Source: an uncultured Verrucomicrobiota bacterium
Lineage (GTDB): Bacteria; Verrucomicrobiota; Kiritimatiellia; CAIVKH01
Reading direction: 5' to 3'
DNA: 64,000 bases
Assembly (NCBI GenBank): GCA_937873455.1
Contig: CALMYG010000160.1
Coordinates: forward strand, 1-64,000
A program made the position numbers and the translations under genes. The notes beneath the pieces are model-generated. The model saw nothing but the letters and a program-made list of their open reading frames with translations, did no database searches and was not told the origin of the DNA. Shown in pieces: positions 46,201 to 56,021 of this stretch (positions within the stretch are counted from its first letter, which is position 1; every line of letters starts with the position of its first letter).

Positions 46201-46720
46201 GGTTCGTATTCCTTTCTTCGTCTAGGTTCTTTAATCTGCAATTTAATACAGGACATGCTTGCTGTGTCATACTACGACGCACGCGTCATATCGGCGCCAC
46301 ACGACAAGCACCCCGAGGGTCACGGAGCAGAAATTTTCGAACTCCACGACTCTAGAGGCTATTCTTAAAAACGAGCCGAAACAATCGACTTGCGCTTCGG
46401 TACGCCGCTAACAAAAAAGCAATACTCATGCCAAGTTATCTTGAATCGAATTCGGTTTCTGTAATGTGTTGATAAGCATAGGCATGCAAATTCTCGCTGG
46501 TTGCTTCGGGTTGGCGTGCTAGATCGAAAAAGGATACAATATTGTATGCTTGTGGTTGGTTTAGTGACACAAATGTTGTCGAGCGTGCTTGGTTACACAG
46601 CTTGTCCGTGCGTCAAGGCTTCCGTAATTTCACGGATGCAAGTAGGTAGCCCCGCGAGGTTCATGCCGCGGTTTACGTGATGGAATTATGAAGGTTCTTG
46701 TCGTTGACTTTTAAGTATGC
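46201..46720. other. Long regulatory gap upstream of glutamine synthetase III
   Basis: About 520 bp with no gene, A/T-richer in 46380-46560. I looked for a sigma-54 promoter upstream of glnN: TTGCA occurs near 46236-46240 on the minus strand but without the -24 GG element. No riboswitch or terminator was recognised. Confidence 0.4.
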
Positions 46721-46739
46721 TGGTGGGATGATCCCACCA
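46721..46739. promoter_or_regulatory. Perfect palindrome overlapping the antitoxin start codon
   Basis: TGGTGGGA/TCCCACCA with TGA between the arms; the last base is the A of the ATG at 46739. It is well placed as an operator for autorepression or as an mRNA hairpin masking the start. A TTGACT at 46704-46709 could be a -35 element. Confidence 0.6.
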
Positions 46740-46969
46740 TGATTGCGAAAGTTGATGCCAAAAAACGTATTGTTCTGCCATCCGCTCGATCAGGCGATGT
46801 TTATGAAATCCAGCGGCATGGTGACAAGGGTTATGAGTTAATCCGGCTCGAACGCCCAAGTCGGCCGGTGCGTCTTTCCAAAAAAGCCTGTGAGCGGGCG
46901 ATGGTGGCTGCGCCGTTAAGCCCGAAAATGTCTTGGGAACAACTCCGGGCCTTGACGAGGGATGCATGA
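46739..46969 (+). CDS. AbrB-type antitoxin of a PIN-domain toxin pair
   Basis: 76 residues. The N-terminal half, MIAKVDAKKRIVLPSARSGD then VYEIQRHGDKGYELIRLE, is a SpoVT/AbrB swapped-hairpin DNA-binding domain; the C-terminal half (LSKKACERAMVAAPLSPKMSWEQLRAL) is the usual toxin-wrapping tail. The stop overlaps the PIN gene start as ATGA, as in VapBC operons. It should neutralise the downstream nuclease and repress the operon through the palindrome at its start. Confidence 0.85.
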   Translation: MIAKVDAKKRIVLPSARSGDVYEIQRHGDKGYELIRLERPSRPVRLSKKACERAMVAAPLSPKMSWEQLRALTRDA

Positions 46970-47382
46970 TCCTTCTGGACACCAATGTCCTGATTTACGC
47001 TTCAGACGAAACCTCATCATTTTTTTCTTGGGCTAGAACCATCATTGCCGAGGGTGTTTCCGGAAGTGGCGTGGCCATTAATGCCATTACGCTCGCGGAG
47101 TTATGCGTTGGCGATGTTGAGCCGACGACCGTAGCCGATCGTATTCGTAGTTGGGGTGTTGTGATTCTGGATATTCCTGCCGTGGCCTCGGTTTCTTGTG
47201 CCGCAGCTTACTCCACATATCGAAAACGGAAAATGGCGCAATCAGGAAATGAATCGCCGGTGATTCCACTGCCGGATTTCTTCATCGGCGCCCATGCCAG
47301 CATCATGGGATGGAGTATCGCGACCGCGGATGAGGGCCGTTTTAAGACCTATTTTCCGAGCGTGACGCTCATCATGCCGTAA
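46966..47382 (+). CDS. PIN-domain toxin (VapC-like)
   Basis: 138 residues from ATG 46966, overlapping the antitoxin stop. PIN nuclease features are the first Asp in MILLDTNVLIYASDE, Glu in INAITLAELCVGD, and the C-terminal acidic residues in PLPDFFIGAHASIMGWSIATADEGRF. All expected acidic metal ligands are present, so the toxin looks active, probably as a site-specific RNase. It is tightly coupled to the AbrB-type antitoxin. Confidence 0.87.
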   Translation: MILLDTNVLIYASDETSSFFSWARTIIAEGVSGSGVAINAITLAELCVGDVEPTTVADRIRSWGVVILDIPAVASVSCAAAYSTYRKRKMAQSGNESPVIPLPDFFIGAHASIMGWSIATADEGRFKTYFPSVTLIMP

Positions 47383-47449
47383 GCCGACATTCATCCGCCA
47401 ATTTTTATTGAACCCCGATTCGGCTTTTGACTACCCTGATGCTCAGGAT

Positions 47450-47749
47450 ATGAATCTTTTTCCCGCACTTGTCGTTGAAATTGAACGAAACCCCGGGCTG
47501 CTTCTTCAGGCGAGGGATACCCTTGGCTACTGGGAAAAGAATCAATTGGCGCCAAAGAATCGCATGGAGGAATGGCGGACGATTCTGGACAAGGCCATTC
47601 AGAGCGAGGCGGGCCGCCGGGCGTTGAACGCGCTTCTACTGGACGAAAGCGAAGCGGCCAAGCGGATTAAGGATTTCGCCCCCTTTGCCGGGTTGCTACC
47701 CCGGGAAACGCGACGGAAAGTTTTTTCCACATGCGTTTACGATCATTGA
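47450..47749 (+). CDS. Putative antitoxin-like partner of a nucleotidyltransferase
   Basis: 99 residues from ATG 47450 (an in-frame TTG at 47408 would add 14). The sequence ALVVEIERNPGLLLQARDTL then WEKNQ, EEWRTILDKA and LLLDESEAAKRIKDFAPFAG resembles small helical proteins I recall being encoded directly before DUF6036/AbiEii-type nucleotidyltransferases, ending with a (S/A)PFAGLL motif. The frame overlaps the nucleotidyltransferase gene by 19 bp, implying coupled translation. The antitoxin role is inference from this gene order. Confidence 0.6.
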   Translation: MNLFPALVVEIERNPGLLLQARDTLGYWEKNQLAPKNRMEEWRTILDKAIQSEAGRRALNALLLDESEAAKRIKDFAPFAGLLPRETRRKVFSTCVYDH

Positions 47750-48270
47750 TCCATTTGTTGGAGGCGGTTAAGGCCTTGGTTCGGCCCGATGCGGTCACGG
47801 TTCTTGGTTCCTCCTCGTTGCTGGCCGTGGATGGCTCGCTGGGAGATGAGGGGCAGCCATTGGAAATCAGTATGGATGCTGATTTGTTGATGGTGCCATG
47901 TGATGCTCGTATGGCGAATGTGCTTCACGAAGCGGTAGGAGAAAATAGTCTATTTCACCGGGAATATGGAGTGTATGCCGACATTCTACGTCCGGATATT
48001 GACGAAGCCTTGCCGCCGGGATGGCAGCAACGAACAATCCCGCTTGCCGAAGTGCCAGGCGTATGGTGCCTTGAAAAAATCGACTTGGCCCTGGTGAAGC
48101 TCGGGTTGGGTCGCGAGAAGGATATGGCCTTGGTCCAAGCGCTGATTTCCAAAGGGTTGGTGTCCTTGGATGCCATCCGCGAACGCTACCAGATATTGCC
48201 CTTGGATGAAGCCCGTCTCGTTGCCATAGGTAAGCGATTGAACGAACTTAAGAAAACAGCACTCCGGTAG
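47731..48270 (+). CDS. DUF6036-type nucleotidyltransferase, putative toxin
   Basis: 179 residues. VLGSSSLLAVDGSLGDEG and LEISMDADLLMV form the nucleotidyltransferase core (Gly-Ser and a D-x-D pattern), followed by the C-terminal helical part LEKIDLALVKLGLGREKDMALVQALI, as in DUF6036/AbiEii-like proteins. Several such proteins act as toxins by nucleotidylating tRNA or other targets. It overlaps the small upstream gene and directly follows the AbrB/PIN pair, making a two-module stability or defence island beside glnN. Confidence 0.68.
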   Translation: MRLRSLIHLLEAVKALVRPDAVTVLGSSSLLAVDGSLGDEGQPLEISMDADLLMVPCDARMANVLHEAVGENSLFHREYGVYADILRPDIDEALPPGWQQRTIPLAEVPGVWCLEKIDLALVKLGLGREKDMALVQALISKGLVSLDAIRERYQILPLDEARLVAIGKRLNELKKTALR

Positions 48271-48357
48271 CCGTCTTCGCTCCCGTTCATTGTGCCGCGC
48301 CAGTGTCGGCACCCCATCTACCCCGGAACCGCCCGGCTTCCCGTGCTGTTTAAGCGG

Positions 48358-49869
48358 TTAGCGCACGGCCACAACGACCGCCGAGAAGGCGGGCAAGACA
48401 TCGCCGTGGAGTTTTCCGTAAACGGCTTCGCCTTGCCGCAGCGCTTCGGCGTTTTCCAGGCGGCGGTCCTCCGGGCCGAGGTTGACCGCGCAGAGGAGCG
48501 TGGTTTGCCGATGGGTCCGGGTGAAGGCGATGACCGCGCGCTGGTCGGGCGGGCAAATTTCTCCGGCGTTCCACAGGGCAAAGGCGCCTTTGGTCAAGGC
48601 CGGGTGTTTATGGCGTAGCCGGATCAAGTCCTGGAAAAATTTGTACAAATCCTGCCGCGCGGCGAAGTCGCGCAGGCCGACGTTGCCTTCAAATTCCACC
48701 GATTCCTGGCCGCGTACGTTTCCATCGGCGTTGATCAATCGGCGACGTTTGCCTATGGGGTTCATGCGGTCATGGATGGGCGGGCGATTGAGATAACCAA
48801 ATTCCTCGCCGGTCAGCAAAAAGGGCAGGGTGTGGGGGGCGAGAAAAATGAGGGCATTGACCGCCCGCACCGCGCCTTCGCCGAAAAGATACATTCCGCG
48901 GCCTTCGTCGTGGTTGTCGGTGTAGCGGGCGACATAGGGGGCATTTTCGCCGCTGATCCGCGATTCGTAGTTCATCAGCGCGGTTTCAAAGGCAGCGGCG
49001 ATGCCGCCGGTCTTGAATGCCTCGTAACGGTCGCGGTAGTCATGGTTGTTTTCGAGACCATCCTCGGGAACAATGCGTGAGGCGTAGGTGTCTTCGGTAA
49101 CACCGTATAAGTACTGGCAGTTTTTATAAAAGTCGTCGTCGTAGGCGGCGTTGATGCCCCGGTCGAACAGGTCGAGGTTGTTGTGTAATCCATAACACTC
49201 GGCGAGGAAAAGCAGTTGCCGTGAGGCGTGTTTCTGCTTGAGGACGGGCATGGCGTCATTCCAGAAGCTTTTGTCGTTTATGAAATGCGCCATATCGAGG
49301 CGGAAGCCGTCCACGCCGTCGGGCTGGCCCTGATCATCCGTGCCCAGAAAACTCAGCCAGTAATCGTAGATATCCTGCATGGCTTGGCGGAGGCCCGGTT
49401 GGGTGTAATCCAGCTTGGCGGTATCCGACCAGTCGCAATCGTAGAACACCTCGCCGTTTTCCCGTTTGACGTAGTATTCCGGATGCTCGGTGATCCAGAC
49501 ATGATCACGGCTGGTATGGTTGGGGGTGATGTCGAAAATTACCTTAAAGCCGAGTTTGTGGGCGCGACGGACGAGGTCCTTCATTTCCTCCAGCGTGCCG
49601 TACTCCGGTTCTATGGCTTTGAAGTTGCGTATCGAGTAGGGCGAACCGATCCCTTTACGGAAGGCGTGGCCGATCGGGTAGGGCGGCATAAAGTAGAGGA
49701 CGTTGGCCCCAAGCCGCCTAATAATGGGCAAATTGCGGGTCAGATAGGCGAGGGGCGACTCGGTCAGCGGTTTTTCGCGGGCGGCTTCAAATGCGTTGCG
49801 CGGCTCGCGGCAGGCCAAAGATCGCAAGTTGATTTGGTAAGTGATTGCAGAGGGAATCCATGTTTTCAT
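48358..49869 (-). CDS. Cytoplasmic alpha-amylase-family (GH13) enzyme
   Basis: 503 residues with no signal peptide. TIM-barrel GH13 motifs are VIFDITPNHTS, DGFRLDMAHF with nucleophile Asp192, LFLAECYG with acid/base Glu224, and YTDNHDEGR with Asp321. It acts on alpha-glucosidic bonds, probably maltodextrins, inside the cell. The final ~75 residues are the beta domain. It is divergent from the very large exported GH13 gene at 50.2 kb, suggesting a pair: extracellular polymer breakdown and intracellular processing. Confidence 0.9.
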   Translation of the reverse strand: MKTWIPSAITYQINLRSLACREPRNAFEAAREKPLTESPLAYLTRNLPIIRRLGANVLYFMPPYPIGHAFRKGIGSPYSIRNFKAIEPEYGTLEEMKDLVRRAHKLGFKVIFDITPNHTSRDHVWITEHPEYYVKRENGEVFYDCDWSDTAKLDYTQPGLRQAMQDIYDYWLSFLGTDDQGQPDGVDGFRLDMAHFINDKSFWNDAMPVLKQKHASRQLLFLAECYGLHNNLDLFDRGINAAYDDDFYKNCQYLYGVTEDTYASRIVPEDGLENNHDYRDRYEAFKTGGIAAAFETALMNYESRISGENAPYVARYTDNHDEGRGMYLFGEGAVRAVNALIFLAPHTLPFLLTGEEFGYLNRPPIHDRMNPIGKRRRLINADGNVRGQESVEFEGNVGLRDFAARQDLYKFFQDLIRLRHKHPALTKGAFALWNAGEICPPDQRAVIAFTRTHRQTTLLCAVNLGPEDRRLENAEALRQGEAVYGKLHGDVLPAFSAVVVAVR

Positions 49870-50211
49870 GGCCCAGCACTGTGCCGGGTTGGCTCGGGGG
49901 AATCAATCTTGAAAGAACCGGAACGGCAATAAATGATTCGCACGAATCGGTCCGGGTACCCTGGAGCGGTTAAAGCGCATGAACGATCCGGTCGTGCGTT
50001 AAACCTTCATAAGCCTCCGTGGTGGTGTTGGTCGGCTTCGACCCGGATTTTCATGAATCATAAGTCGTTTATAATAAAGTGGATGCGGTTAATGTGATTT
50101 TGATCAATAAAACCGCTTAACAAAAACACAACATGCCGCTATCTATTAAAACGTTTTTTTAGGTGAAGTATCGCCTTGGTTACGAAGTCTGAATTCTCAC
50201 GGGAAAAGCAT
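49870..50211. other. Divergent upstream region of the two GH13 genes
   Basis: 342 bp with no gene. A TATAAT hexamer at 50070-50075 faces the large GH13 gene, without a good -35. The segment 50080-50165 is A/T-rich with a T-run (CGTTTTTTT). No clear operator palindrome was found. Confidence 0.4.
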
Positions 50212-53200
50212 ATGAGTACATACCTGTCGCGTTGGTTGAAGAAATGCATGTTGTTTATGGCCCTTTCGCTGGTGGCGTTTGCCGTTTCGGCACAATCGCC
50301 CTACTTGGCGGTAAATGGCGCCAATCACGATTATCTCACCTTGAACTATTATATCAACGAGCCATCCGACTTCGAAATGGTCTACCTCGACTTCTACCCG
50401 AATGAAGGGAATGTCGAGATGGCGCAAATCTGGGCGAACGTCAACCGCCGCGACCGCGCGACGCTCGGCGATCAGGATTTTGCCAGTATTCCCGGCCCTG
50501 GCCCCGGCAGTACGAACTACTTCGTTGGTTATCCGATGACCAACGCCGGCGGCGGCAAGTGGGTGCTTGCCCTTCCCGTAAACAAGACCGGGGCATATCG
50601 CCTAACCGCACGCTACAAGCTCAATGGTCAGAACTCCTGGAAATGGGTCGGCGGGCGCGACACCGCCGTTATGGTTTCGCCGAAAAAATCCCGCGACGTC
50701 ATTTTGTACGAAACGCAAGTTAACGTGATCAACGCCACCGGCGACTCTTTTGGCACCCGCTCGACCTTTGAAGACATGATGAATCCGGCGAAGCCCGGCA
50801 ATTTGCAGCACTTCAAAAACCTTGGCATCAATACCCTGTGGATTCAGCCGATTCATCCGATCGGCAGCCACTACTGCGTGACCGTGGACGGCCCTGGCAG
50901 CCCGTACTCGATTCAGAATATGTGGGAAGTGGCGCCGTTTCATAGTCAAGGCAACACCCGCGAATCCTCCATGATCGCGTTCTCCAATTTCGCCGCCGCC
51001 GCGAAAGCCGAAGGCATCGACTTCTTCTTCGACATCATCTTCAACCACACATCGTGGGATGCGGAAATCGGGCGCAACCCTGACAATCCGGAGCAACCGG
51101 CGGCTAACCCGCTCGCCAAGATCAAAGATATCCTGCCGCAGTGGTATTCGCGGTACAATTCCACCGATTTGCCCTGCGGCGAGTATTCCTATAATCAGGC
51201 CAATTTTGCCTTTACCTTGCCGGCCCAAAACGCCAACCAGATCGGCCCCGCTCCGGCCGAGCGCAACGATTTCGGCAAGTGGCCCGACGTGGCCGACTTG
51301 TTCTGGGGCGTCTACCCCTCCCTGCTCAACCCGCAAACCGATACCGACGCCTACTGGGATGTCTCCCAAACCGGCGCGGACGTTAAGCGCATGACCGAAT
51401 ACTTCGCCTATTTCGGCAAGTACTGGATTGAAAAATCCGGCGGTACGCTCGGCGGTTTCCGTTGCGACTATGCCCAGGGCCTGCCTCCGCAAGCCTGGGA
51501 ATTTCTGGTGAATAAAATCCGCCAGACCAAATGGGACTTTATCTTCATGGCCGAGTCGCTGGATGGCGGCAATGTTTCCAAGCGTGCCGGTCGCCATATG
51601 GACATCATCAACCAGAACTGGGTCTGGCAGGTGTTGGAGAACGGCGGCAACACCACCGGCTTCCGCGGCATCATCGACGCCAACAAGACCGATTACGGCT
51701 ACGCCGGCATCATGCGCGGTCTTATCAACCATGACCAGAACGCCCCGGAAGATGTCTGGTACAGCTTCTCCCGCTATGCGGTGGGCGCGGTCATCGACGG
51801 CGCTCCTCAGCTTTATCAAGGCCAGGAGCTCGGCTACCGCAACAATTACGGTTTCTCCCAGTTCCGCAACCAGTTCGACCGCTGGATTCCCCACATCTTC
51901 AAGTGGCATAACATGCAAACGCTCTGGAACAACCGGATCGGCATCCTGGAAGACGCCTACCGCCGGGTAAATAAAGGGCGCATGGCCAACATCGCCACCC
52001 GCCTGCACGATCAGTGGTACCTCGACCAGATGAACAATGCGCCGCACCAGCAAATTTTTGCGGTGATGAAGTACGAACGTTTCGGCTGGGATCCCGCCCA
52101 CCAGAACGTCGTGCTCAACTTCGTCAACCTTACCCCGTGGACGCAGCGCCAAGGCACCTTCAAGTTGAACCTTGTCGATGGCGGTGGCAACAGCCCGTGG
52201 TACCTCAATCCGACGCGCCTTTATAACGTTCGCAACCTGACCTCCGACAATCCCAACCAGCAGGTTTGGGCGCAGGGCCGCACCGGGCAGGACTTGATCG
52301 ATAATGGTATCTTTATTGATATGCCCGCCGACGGCAATGCCCATCCCGACCGCGCTTTTGTGCAGATGCTGAAGCTCGAAGAACACGGTGGCGTTCCTCC
52401 GGAACCCTATGTCAGCATCAACCCGACCAATCCGGTGGGTTGCGGCACCATTGCGATTCGCTACAAAAAGACCGGCAGCCCGCTCGGCGCCGGACCGGTC
52501 TACATTCACATCGGTCGAAACGGCTGGCAGGATGTCATCATGCCGAATCCTCAATTGGCCAACGATGGCGATTACTGGGTGTATTACGCCAACCCGCTCC
52601 CCGGAACCACCAACCTGAACTTTGTCTTCAACAACGGTTCCGGTTCGTGGGACAACAACTCGGGCCAGGATTGGAATGTGACCGTAACCGGTTGCACCGG
52701 CTCCGTTCCGGTGGCGGTCTGGACCGTACCGGAAACGGTGGCCAACTGCGAGCCGGTCACCATTTACTACGATGCCGCCGGGCGCGTGCTGGCATCGGCC
52801 AACCCCGTCTATATTCACATCGGTCGCAACGGCTGGACGAATATGATCACGCCGACTCCGGCGATGACCTTGGCCAGCAATTCCGTCTGGATGTACACCT
52901 ACACCCCCACCACCGGCACGGAGACCATCAATTTCGTCTTTAATGACGGAAATCCCAACACGACGAACCGGGTCTGGGACAACAACGGCGGCAACGACTG
53001 GAGCAAGGCGGTTGCCGGTTGCGGCAGCGAACAGCCCCAACCCGACTTTGCCATCACCGTTCCGGCCGCGAATATAACCGTGGCTAACAACATCTCGAAT
53101 TACACCATACAAGGCGTGGCCAATAATATGTCCGGCACCTTGGCTTGGACGAACGCCTTGACCGGCGGATCCGGCACCCTGCCCGTGGCCAATCCGTGGT

Positions 53201-55860
53201 TGATTCCGTTGATGCCGTTGAATGTCGGCACCAACGTCATCACCGTCCGCGGGACGACCAGCGGCGGCGGTGGCGGTGTGGTCACCAACGCGCAGGACAA
53301 TGCCGGCAATTACGGCGGCGGATGGACCACCGGCTCCAACCAAGGAACCGGTTTCAGCCCGTGGACGTTGGAGTCCGGCGGTCAGGGCGGTCACTTTGTG
53401 GGCGCCAACGGCTGGGGCTTCTGGTCGCATGAAGGCGGCGGATATTCCGCGGCGGTGCGTCCTTTCCCGGCCGCAATGGCGGCTGGCCAGACATTCCGCG
53501 TCCGCATGCAGAACGGCTGGATTTGGGAAGCGGGCGGCTCGGTTGGCGTAGCGTTGCGCGATACGGAAGGCGATGAAAAATGGCTGTTATATTTTAACGG
53601 CGGCGCCACCAATTACACCGGAACCAATCCAACCGATATTCCCTGGACCGATCAGGGGCTCGATATCGCCTTCACGTTGACCGCGGCCAACAGCTACAGC
53701 GTGACCATTACCCCGGTGGCCGGCGGATCCGCCCGCACCTACACCGGTTCGTTCACCGGCTCGATCAACAATTTCCGCGCCTGGTCGGCCAACAACGGAA
53801 CCGGCGACGAATTCAATTCCAATCGTGATTACTTCGTCAACAATCTGATGATCACCTCGGCCGGAGGCGGCGGTGGTGGGGCTACTACCAGCGATACCGT
53901 GATCATCGTGCGTCAAGCATCCGGCGGCGCCGATTCCAACGGCGATGGCGTGCCCGATAGCTGGTACATCCAATACGGCATGGATCCTACGGTGCCGAAT
54001 CAAGCGAGCATGATGGCGGTGAACGGCATGACCTACGGTCAATCGTTCCTGGCTGGACTCAACCCGACCAATCCGGATGACTTTTTCGGGTTCAACCTGG
54101 TCATGGCGAGCACCTCCACGCCTGGTCGTGCGGCCATGCGCTGGAATGCCAAGCCTGAACGTTCCTATCGGGCCTGGGCTTCGCGCGACGGCGTCGACGG
54201 ACCGTATACGAATGAAGTTGCCACCCGTACCACGGTGGGCGGCACTTCGTATAACATCGTCATCGAAGACGCGGCCAGCGGCCAATACCCGCATAGCTTC
54301 TACCGTCTCGAACTCATTGAGTCCGGCAGCGGCGGTGGCGGCGGTGGTGGCGGCGGCGATCCGGTCATCGTCAACGCTACACCCGGCAGCACGGTGTTCA
54401 CCAATGTGGGGGGCATTTCGGTTACCTTGAGCGTCAGCGGCGGGGTGATCACCAATGCGCGCTACACGATTCAAGGCGATGCGCCGGTAACGTTCACCAA
54501 CGGTCAAGTTGTGGTCATCGGAGCTGACTTCACCAACGGCCAGTCCAAGACCCTGACCTTGCTCGGTCAGAATTCCGCCGGGAATAGCGATCAGAAGGTT
54601 TATACCTATTCCCGTGCCAGCGGCATCACCCTGACGACGGTGGAGTGGACCAGCCACTGGCCGGAAAACGGCAGCATTACCACCAACAGCGAGATTTGGG
54701 TTAACACCTCTTCGTTGCCTCCGGGCGCGGGTGTCAGCGCTGATATTGTTTATTGCGCCGGCACCTGCGAAGGCGCCTGGCCGCTGGTGCCCATGAACCG
54801 GAACGAAGCTTGGGATCCCGGCGTACGCGATTGGTGGAACGCCAACCTCGGTACGTATCCGGCGGGCACGATTATTCAATACGCGGTCGTGGTACGCGAC
54901 GCCCAGGGCAATGAAGTCTGGGATAGCAATAACGGACAAAACTACACCGCGATCGTAAACGGCGGCGGGGGCGGCGGCGGCGGTGAGCAGGGTGGCTTCC
55001 TGCCTCCTTCCACCAACCCGACGTTTGGCCAGTTCGGCACCAAGACGGTGGACGGCGTGAACAATGGCGAATGGACCACCAACAACTTGATCGCGCTGGA
55101 TCTCGCCAATGACGACCCGCGTTCGCTCGGCAGCAACTGGACCATGCACGAAACGCCGGCTGATTTGACCCACCTCTGGGCGGCTTGGGACAACGATAAC
55201 TTGTATCTGGCCTTCCAGTTTGTGGACATCACCTCCATCATTGATCCCTCCAACTGGAACTCAGGTGATGCGATCGGCAACAACCAGGGTATTCTGCACT
55301 TCATCTCCATTGATACCGGACCGGGTGGTGCGGTCAGCAATATGTGGGCGAAGAACGATAAGTTCACCGGCGCCACGCTGCCCAACTACCAGTTGGCCAT
55401 GCGTGCGGATCTGTGGGCGGGAGCCTCCTTCATCTCCAAGGCGGTGAACGGAGTGTTCCCGGTCGACGATGGCGGCGTTAATTACAAAAGCTTTGCCGCC
55501 GCCGGCATTCAGGTGGCCAGAACCGCCGTCTTTGCGGCTGATTCGCTTTGGGGCGTTCCGGATGTGGACGACTTCCTGAACAATCCCAATGTACCGCTGA
55601 CCAACTACACCTCGCGTAACACCACACGTGACGCGTTCTACGAAATCTCGATTCCGCTGTCGGAACTGGGCTTGACCCGGGCCACGCTGGAAGCCAATGG
55701 TGTTGGCGTGTTCATCAACACCGGTTCTCAATCGTCGCTGGATACGATTCCGCATGACAACGCGACGATCAACACGCCCGGCGTTGAGGTTTGGAATTCC
55801 TCTCTGGAATGGTCGGATACCGATCTTTTCACCTCGCCGTTTGCGCGCGTGGTTAAATAA
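50212..55860 (+). CDS. Very large exported alpha-amylase-family enzyme with starch-binding modules
   Basis: 1882 residues from ATG 50212 (GGGAA seven bases upstream). Signal peptide to about residue 29 (LSLVAFAVSA). An N-terminal beta module, then a GH13 barrel with IIFNHTS, Asp419 (GGFRCDYAQ), Glu448 (FIFMAESLDG) and Asp508 (LINHDQNA). Two CBM25-like modules follow (each with VYIHIGRNGW and WDNN(S/G)G(Q/N)DW), then a jelly-roll region, a calcium-type DSNGDGVPDSWYIQYGMDP segment, Gly-rich linkers, a chitobiase-like C-terminal fold, a third CBM25-like module and a CBM9/DOMON-like C-terminal domain (TVDGVNNGEWTTNNLIALD, LTHLWAAWDNDNLYLAFQF). It probably degrades starch or glycogen outside the cell. 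A terminator follows. Confidence 0.9.
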   Translation: MSTYLSRWLKKCMLFMALSLVAFAVSAQSPYLAVNGANHDYLTLNYYINEPSDFEMVYLDFYPNEGNVEMAQIWANVNRRDRATLGDQDFASIPGPGPGSTNYFVGYPMTNAGGGKWVLALPVNKTGAYRLTARYKLNGQNSWKWVGGRDTAVMVSPKKSRDVILYETQVNVINATGDSFGTRSTFEDMMNPAKPGNLQHFKNLGINTLWIQPIHPIGSHYCVTVDGPGSPYSIQNMWEVAPFHSQGNTRESSMIAFSNFAAAAKAEGIDFFFDIIFNHTSWDAEIGRNPDNPEQPAANPLAKIKDILPQWYSRYNSTDLPCGEYSYNQANFAFTLPAQNANQIGPAPAERNDFGKWPDVADLFWGVYPSLLNPQTDTDAYWDVSQTGADVKRMTEYFAYFGKYWIEKSGGTLGGFRCDYAQGLPPQAWEFLVNKIRQTKWDFIFMAESLDGGNVSKRAGRHMDIINQNWVWQVLENGGNTTGFRGIIDANKTDYGYAGIMRGLINHDQNAPEDVWYSFSRYAVGAVIDGAPQLYQGQELGYRNNYGFSQFRNQFDRWIPHIFKWHNMQTLWNNRIGILEDAYRRVNKGRMANIATRLHDQWYLDQMNNAPHQQIFAVMKYERFGWDPAHQNVVLNFVNLTPWTQRQGTFKLNLVDGGGNSPWYLNPTRLYNVRNLTSDNPNQQVWAQGRTGQDLIDNGIFIDMPADGNAHPDRAFVQMLKLEEHGGVPPEPYVSINPTNPVGCGTIAIRYKKTGSPLGAGPVYIHIGRNGWQDVIMPNPQLANDGDYWVYYANPLPGTTNLNFVFNNGSGSWDNNSGQDWNVTVTGCTGSVPVAVWTVPETVANCEPVTIYYDAAGRVLASANPVYIHIGRNGWTNMITPTPAMTLASNSVWMYTYTPTTGTETINFVFNDGNPNTTNRVWDNNGGNDWSKAVAGCGSEQPQPDFAITVPAANITVANNISNYTIQGVANNMSGTLAWTNALTGGSGTLPVANPWLIPLMPLNVGTNVITVRGTTSGGGGGVVTNAQDNAGNYGGGWTTGSNQGTGFSPWTLESGGQGGHFVGANGWGFWSHEGGGYSAAVRPFPAAMAAGQTFRVRMQNGWIWEAGGSVGVALRDTEGDEKWLLYFNGGATNYTGTNPTDIPWTDQGLDIAFTLTAANSYSVTITPVAGGSARTYTGSFTGSINNFRAWSANNGTGDEFNSNRDYFVNNLMITSAGGGGGGATTSDTVIIVRQASGGADSNGDGVPDSWYIQYGMDPTVPNQASMMAVNGMTYGQSFLAGLNPTNPDDFFGFNLVMASTSTPGRAAMRWNAKPERSYRAWASRDGVDGPYTNEVATRTTVGGTSYNIVIEDAASGQYPHSFYRLELIESGSGGGGGGGGGDPVIVNATPGSTVFTNVGGISVTLSVSGGVITNARYTIQGDAPVTFTNGQVVVIGADFTNGQSKTLTLLGQNSAGNSDQKVYTYSRASGITLTTVEWTSHWPENGSITTNSEIWVNTSSLPPGAGVSADIVYCAGTCEGAWPLVPMNRNEAWDPGVRDWWNANLGTYPAGTIIQYAVVVRDAQGNEVWDSNNGQNYTAIVNGGGGGGGGEQGGFLPPSTNPTFGQFGTKTVDGVNNGEWTTNNLIALDLANDDPRSLGSNWTMHETPADLTHLWAAWDNDNLYLAFQFVDITSIIDPSNWNSGDAIGNNQGILHFISIDTGPGGAVSNMWAKNDKFTGATLPNYQLAMRADLWAGASFISKAVNGVFPVDDGGVNYKSFAAAGIQVARTAVFAADSLWGVPDVDDFLNNPNVPLTNYTSRNTTRDAFYEISIPLSELGLTRATLEANGVGVFINTGSQSSLDTIPHDNATINTPGVEVWNSSLEWSDTDLFTSPFARVVK

Positions 55861-55891
55861 CCAACGAACCGATCATAATACTGGACCGGTC

Positions 55892-55927
55892 AACCGGCGG
55901 CTTCGAACGAGGCCGCCGGTTTTTTTA
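55892..55927 (+). terminator. Rho-independent terminator of the large GH13 gene
   Basis: ACCGGCGGC and GCCGCCGGT stem with a loop of about 10 bases, followed by seven T. Confidence 0.92.
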
Positions 55928-56021
55928 TTGAGCGGGGCGACTCCGGTGTTGGTGGGTCCCGGGGTTTCGGCGGTTGTAAAATTCTTTTTCGTCATATCCG
56001 GGTGTGTGTTATGGTGCCGAG

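Noticed and set aside
46201-46260. Sigma-54 promoter for glnN
   Set aside because: A TTGCA is present on the minus strand, but the -24 GG element at the required distance is missing.
50602-53430. 942-codon open frame antisense to the large GH13 gene
   Set aside because: Product of strong codon bias on the plus strand; no domains, no ribosome-binding site.
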